In this document: piece after piece, positions 55,520 through 61,231 of the stretch
How the letters are laid out: every line of letters starts with the position of its first letter
Position numbering within the stretch: the first letter of the stretch is position 1
Origin: Halopseudomonas formosensis
GTDB taxonomy: Bacteria; Pseudomonadota; Gammaproteobacteria; Pseudomonadales; Pseudomonadaceae
Assembly: GCF_900115905.1 (NCBI RefSeq)
Contig: NZ_FOYD01000014.1
Coordinates: forward strand, 1 to 61,231
Reading direction: 5' to 3'
Length of the DNA stretch: 61,231 nt
Program-made: the position numbers and the translations under genes
The notes under the pieces: generated by a model
What the model was told of the DNA's origin: nothing
Database searches by the model: none
The model's input: only the letters and a program-made list of their open reading frames with translations

Positions 55520-57115
55520 TCATTGCTTGGATTTCTTGGCTAGATACCTGGCCACACGTTTAGCGGCCAACCGCCCGGCCATGCCGTTCACACCACCCCC
55601 GGGGTGACTGCCGGCGCTACCGAGATACAAGCCCGCCACCGGCAGAGTATCGCCACCCAACCCGTGAGCCGGACGCATGGTGCTTGAGCGCATAGAGGTA
55701 GTATCGATGTGTACCACGCAGCCGTTTACCGTGTTCAGCCGGGCGCTGAAGTCGGGAGCAGCTTCGATCCGGCGTCCGATGACATGACCTTTTATCCCCT
55801 CCACATAATCGGAAAGTTGATCGATAACCTGATCCGCCACCTTCTCTCTGATGGCGTCCCAGCCGCCGGTCGGATTGACCGGCATGACCGGCGGATAGAT
55901 GTACACAACATCCTGGCCTTCAGGTGCCTGCGACGGGTCTGCTGCACTTGGCGCCGCCATGGTTATATAAGGCAGTTTCGGCACCTCGCCTCGGGAGCAA
56001 GTGGCAAAGTTTTCCAGTACGCCTTCTTCAGTACCGATTAACAGACAGGCTTTACGTAGATCAACTTCGTCCCCGCGCTTCGATTCAAAGCGCGGAACGG
56101 AAATCAGTCCGTCCAAAGCCAAATCCACTTTGAGTGGGCCGGAACCCTTGGCGTTCGCCGGAGCCATAGCAACGCGAGTCAGCAGATGCCGGGGCATTTC
56201 GCCAGGGGTGACCATTTCCAGCGCCACCTTTGGATGGCAGCCGGCAATGACTGCCCGGCTGGTAAACTGGCGGCCGTCCTCTAACCTCACGCCTTTGACC
56301 TTACTTTGGTGGGAAATAATTTCGGTGACCGCTGCGTTAGTCAGTACCTGCCCTCCCAACTCTTCCAACCGGGACTGCATAGCATTACTCAGTTGCTGCA
56401 TCCCGCCGATCACGCGGCCGACACCAAACCGATGCAGAAAACCCAGCAAAGCATAATAGATCCCACCGCCGTCAGCGCTGATATCACCTGCCAGGCCCGT
56501 CAGTGCACACATGGCTGAAATAGTGACCGGATGTTCAAAACGCTCCCGGGCAGCCTGGTGCGCCGACCCTGTCATCAATGCCATCAATTCAGGCTTGAGT
56601 TTGCGGTTTTTCAAGGCAGTTCCGACCACCTTCAACTTGGTATTGAAGTTCAGCCTGGCGGGGTCCACACGCATCATTGGTAGTGCGATATCCATGAACA
56701 TATCGATCACGTTCATGAATTCGAGAAAGGCCTGCGCATCCTTCTCACTGAAACGACGGATTTCCGCAGCTGTTTTCATCCGGTCGCGCCAAAAAACCAG
56801 TGAGCTGCCGTCCGGGTGGAGATACACGTAGCCAGGCGCCAGCTCAACGGAGCGGAAGCCATGACGTTCCAGCTCCAGTTCCTGCGGCACATGTGAATGA
56901 ACGCGCATAGACATCAGATCCAAAGCGCAAGGGTGCACCAGGTGGTGCGGTGCCTCAGGAATGAGGAAGCCCGATGAGGCCATGCCGCCAACCTTTTCCA
57001 GCGCTTCGAGTACCAGTACCTTCTTGCCTTCCAAGCCAAGGTAGCAACCTGCCGACAGCCCATTGGTTCCGCCACCCACGATAATTACATCGAAATCTGT
57101 ATTGTTATTATTCAT
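55520..57115 (-). CDS. CrtI/phytoene-desaturase-like FAD oxidoreductase
   Basis: The 531-residue flavoprotein begins MNNNNTDFDVIIVGGGTNGLSAGCYLGLEGKKVLVLEA, the GxGxxG FAD loop with Glu of the first Rossmann unit. It ends NPGGG-like SAGSHPGGGVNGMAGRLAAKRV, which matches CrtI/CrtN-like and NAD(P)/FAD-dependent oxidoreductases of about 500-550 residues. Members desaturate or oxidise isoprenoids or lipids; the substrate here is unknown. ATG 57115 is chosen over 57205 because the upstream extension is atypical. It begins the operon with P450 and SnoaL. Palindrome 3 lies 105 bases upstream. Confidence 0.87.
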   Translation of the reverse strand: MNNNNTDFDVIIVGGGTNGLSAGCYLGLEGKKVLVLEALEKVGGMASSGFLIPEAPHHLVHPCALDLMSMRVHSHVPQELELERHGFRSVELAPGYVYLHPDGSSLVFWRDRMKTAAEIRRFSEKDAQAFLEFMNVIDMFMDIALPMMRVDPARLNFNTKLKVVGTALKNRKLKPELMALMTGSAHQAARERFEHPVTISAMCALTGLAGDISADGGGIYYALLGFLHRFGVGRVIGGMQQLSNAMQSRLEELGGQVLTNAAVTEIISHQSKVKGVRLEDGRQFTSRAVIAGCHPKVALEMVTPGEMPRHLLTRVAMAPANAKGSGPLKVDLALDGLISVPRFESKRGDEVDLRKACLLIGTEEGVLENFATCSRGEVPKLPYITMAAPSAADPSQAPEGQDVVYIYPPVMPVNPTGGWDAIREKVADQVIDQLSDYVEGIKGHVIGRRIEAAPDFSARLNTVNGCVVHIDTTSMRSSTMRPAHGLGGDTLPVAGLYLGSAGSHPGGGVNGMAGRLAAKRVARYLAKKSKQ

Positions 57116-57219
57116 ACCCTCTCCATTCGAGCTCACAAGGACCTGCAGAACCGCAGATGTCCCTCTCGAGAAATGTAATCCGCACCCTAACAAGAAATAC
57201 TTCACCCTGACGGTGATCC

Positions 57220-57238
57220 GTTTTACTTGCAGTAAAAC
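57220..57238. promoter_or_regulatory. Palindromic operator candidate 3
   Basis: GTTTTAC-TTGCA-GTAAAAC is a perfect 7-5-7 palindrome. It lies 105 bases upstream of the CrtI-like flavoprotein start at 57115. The A/T-rich flank CGAAAAAAA follows, as near candidate 2. Confidence 0.7.
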
Positions 57239-57486
57239 GAAAAAAAAGGGTTCTAGCGCAGGTTCCAGCTGAATTTCTTGCGCGAAAGTGTGCTATGACT
57301 CCATACCATAGCATCACGTTCTAATAATAGAATTAAAATCTACATAAGGAATAGAGGGAGGTTTCTTTCAAAACGTAAAACGACGTCGGCTGGCGTGGAA
57401 CAGCACCTTCACTCTCTTGCACAACCAAATGAGAGCCAATCCGGAATCGTCGCTGGCGGGAGAAATTGCCCGTCATCCGACTCATC

Positions 57487-57984
57487 TCAAGCGAGCCGCA
57501 GTCGAGGCGAGGGTATCCATACGAAGTACTCGCCAAGTTCGCGGCCATCGTATTCGACCGGACTCAGCAGTCGGCCATCGGCGCGGAAACCATCGACCTG
57601 CGGATGCCAGTCGGCAAAGCCGCGCTGCACGGCGAAGCGCGTTGATGTATGGGTTTGCAGATAATCGACCATCCGCGGCGCGGCTTCGAGGAAGGCTTGC
57701 AGCAGATCGCTGCGTAGCGTCGGCCCCACCACTTCCTGAACATATTTGAAAGCTTATTCGGGATCATCTGCAAGTCCCGCATCTCGCGCCAGGCTGTTGC
57801 ATGGCACCCAGATACCACCGCCGGACAGTGCGGTGGTGCCACCGAACAGCCCGGTCTTCTCCACCAGGAGCACATCCAAGCCTTGGCTGGCCGCGACAAT
57901 AGCGGCGGTCAGACCACTACCGCCCGAACCCACCACCACCACATCTTTTTCGATTACCGATTTCTCGTTCATTTGAAAGGCCAT
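57487..57984 (-). pseudogene. Remnant of a KstD-like FAD-dependent oxidoreductase
   Basis: The frame starts MAFQMNEKSVIEKDVVVVGSGGSGLTAAIVAASQG, with GGTTALSGGGIWVPCN close to the STARSGAGIW(I/V)P motif of 3-ketosteroid-delta1-dehydrogenases. After DDPE (57754-57756) an in-frame TAA stops it. Downstream in the same frame the sequence continues AFKYVQEVVGPTLRSDLLQAF to a TGA at 57487. Only about 160 of the usual 550-570 residues remain, and I see no continuation to 57333. So the protein has lost its substrate half. It lies beside the tyrosine-phosphatase gene and is a clear decayed gene. Confidence 0.78.
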
Positions 57985-58052
57985 GGTCTTTTATTGGAGT
58001 TATTCGAAGACTCGCAGAAGGGCACCGATCACGCCACGCTTCAGCAGGCCGT

Positions 58053-58814
58053 TCAGTCGGCCATGAGCCACCTGTCCCGCAGGCGCTGCAGACGGGGCTC
58101 ATCCAGCCCTGCACAAGCCAGGAGGTAACCCTCCATCGAGCCATACTGATCGTTCACTCGGGCATAGGCGGTGTGCAGATAATCGGGCCGCGCATCCATC
58201 ACCACATCGATGGTCTCATCGGAGCAGGGCTGGCCGATCATAGCGCTGATCGCCTTACTCATTACCTCACGCCGCGCTTCGCTGGCCTCGGCCATCCGCC
58301 GCGCGGATAACTGATAATCGGCGACGATATATTCCCGGCGCACGCCCAAAGCATGCAGCAGCGTTGCCACAGCGAAGCCGGTGCGATCCTTGCCTGCTGC
58401 GCAATGGATCAGAACCGGTACGGCACCTGACTCGAACAAACCGAACAGCCTGGTCAAATGCGGCGCGAGCATTTCGGGCAAGCGGCGATAGACCTCGAAC
58501 ATCATCGTCTGCGCGCCGGCGGGGCTCGGATTCTGCGCCAGCACCATGGCAATACGCATGTCGCTGCTTACGTCCAGGGCCAGCTGTTGCAGGCCCGGCG
58601 GCAAACGATTGGGTATATGCAGACGCTCAGCTTCACTGCGCAGATCGCAGACCGTCCTTACACCAAGCTCGCCGAGCACTTTCCAACCTTCGTCATCGAG
58701 CATATGCAGTTGGTCGGAGCGCAGCAGAATGTGACCGCCGATACGCCTTCCGCCATGGGCAGGCATCCCCTTGAGACTGCGAAAGTTGTCGGTACCCGCT
58801 AATTGCAATTCCAT
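58053..58814 (-). CDS. Tyrosine-protein-phosphatase family protein (dual-specificity-like)
   Basis: The 253-residue protein has the phosphatase P-loop HCAAGKDRTG, with nucleophile Cys at residue 138 and Arg at 144. It starts NFRSLKGMPAHGGRRIGGHILLRSDQL with VCDLRSEAER near residue 55, as in MptpB-like and inositol-type bacterial phosphatases. Members act on phosphotyrosine or phosphoinositides. Here it lies 112 bases downstream of an APH-like phosphotransferase gene in the same direction, so I infer it may dephosphorylate the phosphorylated small molecule made by that kinase. No signal peptide is seen, so it should be cytoplasmic. Confidence 0.85.
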   Translation of the reverse strand: MELQLAGTDNFRSLKGMPAHGGRRIGGHILLRSDQLHMLDDEGWKVLGELGVRTVCDLRSEAERLHIPNRLPPGLQQLALDVSSDMRIAMVLAQNPSPAGAQTMMFEVYRRLPEMLAPHLTRLFGLFESGAVPVLIHCAAGKDRTGFAVATLLHALGVRREYIVADYQLSARRMAEASEARREVMSKAISAMIGQPCSDETIDVVMDARPDYLHTAYARVNDQYGSMEGYLLACAGLDEPRLQRLRDRWLMAD

Positions 58815-58926
58815 GAAGGCGCCTCACTGCTTGAAGTTTGGATCTTCGAGGCCGCTTGCACCCCACCCAGCGCAGCGGTTGCAAGTTGGGCGGAGCGATA
58901 GGGAGCCTTCTCCCGGAGCGGCCTGC

Positions 58927-60123
58927 TCAGTCCTCCAGCAAATGGCGGAACTGGGGAAGTACCTGGCGCGCCCCCTCGCCCAGCTTCGGTGTGCGCCGGG
59001 GTGCCTTGCCCTTGGTAAGTAGCTTGACGGTATCGAAATCCTCTGCGGCGGCGAAGAAACGCTCAACCATGATCAGACCGTCCTGCCCCCACTCATCAAC
59101 ATTGGCGAGCCACGCCTGCATGCCATACATGGGCCAACGGCGGAACTGATCCCAGGCAGCATCTTGATCCAGCACATTCTCGGCACCGAGGCTGATCAGT
59201 TTTTCGCGGTAAACCTTGATCAGATCCGGAGCGCTAGCGCGGCGCTCCTCAATGGTCAACGCACCCAGCATGAAATAAGCAACATCGCGCCATGGCCGAC
59301 CTTTGCGTACCAGTTGCCAGTCGAGCCAGACCCGCTCGCCATTGGCGCGCAGAAAACTGTTGCCCTGATGGGCATCGCCGTGCACTAGGCAAACAGGGGC
59401 CTGTTGCTCCAATTCGAAGGCACTCAGCTCATCGAAGGCATGGCCGAACAGCTCCGGAGTTTCGTACATCCACTTCGGCAGAATCGCTTGGTACTCCGGC
59501 TTGCGCAGATTCAAACGAATATAGTCATACATGCGCAAAAACTGATCCGAGTCGACCGGGTGCTGCATGGAGGTGGGCAGCCAGGCTTGGGCTCTCAATT
59601 CGGCGCTGTCCCACAAAGCGGCATGCAACATTGCCAAGGACTCAAGCCCTTCGGCCACACCATCAACACCCAGGTGATGGGTACTGTGGCCGAACTCACC
59701 AGGCGCGAGCCCCAAGTCCTCCATCATGACCACACCGCGGCCACCGCCATCGCCGTCCCAGTCGGAAAAATACACATCGGGCACCAGCGTATGTAAACGG
59801 TCATGCATGAAATGGTAGAAACGCGCTTCCAGCTCGCAGATCTCGCCGCTTTCGAAGCCGTCCGACCAATTGGATTTGAGACAGACATTCTGCGGAATAC
59901 CGGCAGCCTGGCCGACCTCGTTAAGCTTCAGAGCAACACGCAACTTGGTTGTATGGCCGTTGCGTACCTGAATTTGCTCGAAGTCGTTTACCACGATACC
60001 AGGGTAACGGTTCTGCAGTACGCTGGTCAGCCACTGGGGCGTCACTTCGTCCAAGTGGCGTGGAAGCCTCCCCTTGCGTGCAGAATACGGACGATCCGTC
60101 CGCGAAACTTCGTTGATAGTCAT
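58927..60123 (-). CDS. APH-like phosphotransferase (canonical catalytic loop)
   Basis: The 398-residue protein has the canonical kinase-like elements LVHGDAHQGN (catalytic Asp at about 250, Asn at 255) and WLDWQLVRKGRPWRDVAYF (Mg-binding Asp at about 268). An N-lobe with VCLKSNWSDG and Glu in ICELEARFY precedes them. Length and layout fit the DUF1679/EcKinase/APH superfamily. ATG 60123 has the weak GACAACAATG region upstream; the frame is open to 60567, but the N-terminal part is not kinase-like. Palindrome 4 lies 118 bases upstream. A small alcohol or CoA-linked substrate is plausible; protein targets are unlikely. Confidence 0.85.
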   Translation of the reverse strand: MTINEVSRTDRPYSARKGRLPRHLDEVTPQWLTSVLQNRYPGIVVNDFEQIQVRNGHTTKLRVALKLNEVGQAAGIPQNVCLKSNWSDGFESGEICELEARFYHFMHDRLHTLVPDVYFSDWDGDGGGRGVVMMEDLGLAPGEFGHSTHHLGVDGVAEGLESLAMLHAALWDSAELRAQAWLPTSMQHPVDSDQFLRMYDYIRLNLRKPEYQAILPKWMYETPELFGHAFDELSAFELEQQAPVCLVHGDAHQGNSFLRANGERVWLDWQLVRKGRPWRDVAYFMLGALTIEERRASAPDLIKVYREKLISLGAENVLDQDAAWDQFRRWPMYGMQAWLANVDEWGQDGLIMVERFFAAAEDFDTVKLLTKGKAPRRTPKLGEGARQVLPQFRHLLED

Positions 60124-60240
60124 TTTTTCATTGTTGTCCCTGAGAGCGATACAAGCCGACGACCGCGACTGGCGGATATTGGCGACACTTGAAGTGTCGA
60201 CAACACACTTCATTGCATGCAAGGCCGGGTGCTCTGAGTT

Positions 60241-60259
60241 GTTTGACCTGGAGTCAAAT
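60241..60259. promoter_or_regulatory. Palindromic operator candidate 4
   Basis: GTTTGAC-CTGGA-GTCAAAT is a 7-5-7 palindrome with one mismatched pair. It lies between the phosphotransferase start (118 bases away) and the truncated tetR start (169 bases away), so tetR could control both directions. Confidence 0.65.
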
Positions 60260-60427
60260 ACAAGCATGGGCGCCTCATGCAAAACATGACTTACGCCCCC
60301 CGGGCAAGCCATGGTATTTGCCCCATGCCGAACCTCAACGCCGGCGCTATTATTCGTCGGACGCCATGAACGCCCCCACGGCAGCCGTATCGTGGTGGGG
60401 CCACGCAGCGCAGAAGGAGCGTAAAAG

Positions 60428-60896
60428 ATGAAAAACTTGACCTCCCCCGAATCAGGCAAACGCCATACCATGAACCGTATACTGGCCGTTGCACGTGAAG
60501 AGTTCTCCAGCAAGGGTCTCGCGGGCGCTCGGATCGAGAAGATCGCGCAGGACGTCGGCGTCACCAAACAGTTGATCTACCACTATTACAGCTCGAAAGA
60601 GGGGCTGTTTGCCGCAGTACTGGACGAAACCTCTGAAAATATCACCTCGGAACTGGTGACATTCAAGGTCGAACACTTACCGCCTGCGGAAGCGCTGCGC
60701 GCCTTGTTCAATCATTTCTTCGACCAGTATCGAAACGATCCGCTACTGACCAAGTTGGCGCAGGAAGGCATCCGTTATCACGGAGGTCACCAAAGACCGC
60801 GTAACCGCTTTCTCGAATCGGCGCCAGCACTGATCAAGAAGACCAGTGAAATCATTCAACGGGGTATCGAGAACGGCGACTTCCGCTCCGATGTCC
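60428..60896 (+). pseudogene. TetR-family regulator truncated by an insertion sequence
   Basis: The frame starts MKNLTSPESGKRHTMNRILAVAREEF after AAGGAG (start at 60428). Its HTH is KGLAGARIEKIAQDVGVTKQLIYHYYSSKEGLF and its ligand domain begins LPPAEALRALFNHFFDQY. It matches the intact TetR at 35496 until IENGDFRSDV (60896). There the IS at 60897 supplies a chance stop after one codon. About 50 residues of the ligand-binding/dimer domain are lost, so the protein should be inactive or unstable. It lies beside palindrome 4 and may be the lost repressor of this regulon. Confidence 0.85.
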
Positions 60897-61231
60897 TGTA
60901 ATGACCCAGCGGAATTTGCACACTCAAGCCGCTAATTGTTGGTAAATCGTACTGGGTGTTTTCATCCCCAGCGCCTGATGAGGGCGCTGCTCGTTGTAGT
61001 ACTTGAACCACGCCCTCAAGGTTTGCCTGGCTTCATCCAGTGTCTGGAAGTTATGAAGCCAGAGACACTGCTCTTTCACAGTTCGGATCAGTCGCTCAAC
61101 CATCCCGTTCTGCTGCGGGGTGTGGGGACGGATGAACTCCTGTTTCAGACCGTATTGGTACACCGTCCGAGTGTAATGCCGAGAGGTAAATACCAGGCCG
61201 TTGTCACTACGCAGCGTGATCGGATCCTGAG
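60897..61231 (-). mobile_element. IS3-family insertion sequence, right end (partial at window edge)
   Basis: The element starts at TGTAATGACCC inside the tetR frame and runs to the end of the window. It differs in sequence from the IS3 element at 6723. It carries the minus-strand transposase described next. The other terminus is outside the window. Confidence 0.75.
60924..61231 (-). CDS. IS3-family transposase OrfB, C-terminal part (partial)
   Basis: The minus-strand frame is open to the window edge and ends at 60924. It contains LRSDNGLVFTS, the second catalytic Asp of the DDE triad. It continues IRPHTPQQNGMVERLIRTVKEQCLW with the catalytic Glu, then QTLDEARQTLRAWFKYYNEQRPHQALGMKTP, the typical IS3/rve ending. 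The first Asp and the N-terminus lie outside. The visible part is intact, so this element may be active, unlike the copy at 6723. Confidence 0.88.
   Translation of the reverse strand, partial: QDPITLRSDNGLVFTSRHYTRTVYQYGLKQEFIRPHTPQQNGMVERLIRTVKEQCLWLHNFQTLDEARQTLRAWFKYYNEQRPHQALGMKTPSTIYQQLAA

Noticed and set aside
60428..60901. Complete short TetR gene of 157 codons
   Set aside because: The last codons and stop come from the inserted IS; the homologue at 35496 continues about 55 residues further.

Overview
The window looks like Pseudomonas sensu lato. The leucine (liu) genes, the paired DUF1302/DUF1329 envelope proteins, the promoter style and the moderate-to-high GC all fit; the Halopseudomonas (P. 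pertucinogena) group is possible, but I cannot prove the species. Both ends of the window lie inside insertion sequences. The left end is an IS3-family orfA fragment fused to a broken hsdR. The right end is a different IS3-family element that has cut off a tetR gene. The ends may therefore be repeat-limited contig breaks.

Region 1 (1-8041) is mobile DNA. It holds a minus-strand type I restriction operon, hsdM-hsdS-mrr-like-rhuM/fic-hsdR, whose hsdR is cut to about 67 codons. Next come the 3' half of a tRNA-Arg(CCG) gene, which looks like an integration scar, and a decayed IS3 element with both inverted repeats.

Region 2 (8077-24395) is metabolic. A scrambled FdhF/YdeP-like pseudogene and two small enzyme genes lie beside a long minus-strand operon. 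That operon encodes a giant indolepyruvate:ferredoxin oxidoreductase-like protein, LiuA, LiuB, LiuC, LiuD, LiuE, ScoA, ScoB and AtoB. Together they would convert isovaleryl-CoA to HMG-CoA, then acetoacetate, acetoacetyl-CoA and acetyl-CoA. A divergent LysR gene takes the place of the usual MerR-type liuR.

Region 3 (24438-60901) is a large accessory catabolic and transport cluster of unknown substrate. It has seven SDR-type oxidoreductases, a P450, a CrtI/phytoene-desaturase-like flavoprotein, the remnant of a KstD-like flavoprotein, two APH-like phosphotransferases and a tyrosine-phosphatase-like protein. It also has an enoyl-CoA hydratase, VOC, SnoaL and limonene-epoxide-hydrolase-like proteins, two sister MFS transporters, and AraC and TetR regulators. 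Set among these are an MMPL/RND transporter, a YCF48-type periplasmic propeller, two DUF1302 outer-membrane proteins and three DUF1329 periplasmic proteins. I infer an envelope-spanning uptake or efflux route for a hydrophobic, probably steroid- or terpenoid-like compound, with cytoplasmic enzymes that oxidise it, possibly phosphorylate it, and feed it to CoA chemistry.

All four intergenic promoter regions that drive the 43.6-60.4 kb operons carry the same palindrome, GTTTKAC-N5-GTMAAAY. One copy lies beside the IS-truncated tetR. This points to a single regulon whose local repressor may be broken. A hexanucleotide microsatellite and an amber codon in the third DUF1329 gene suggest ongoing phase variation or decay.
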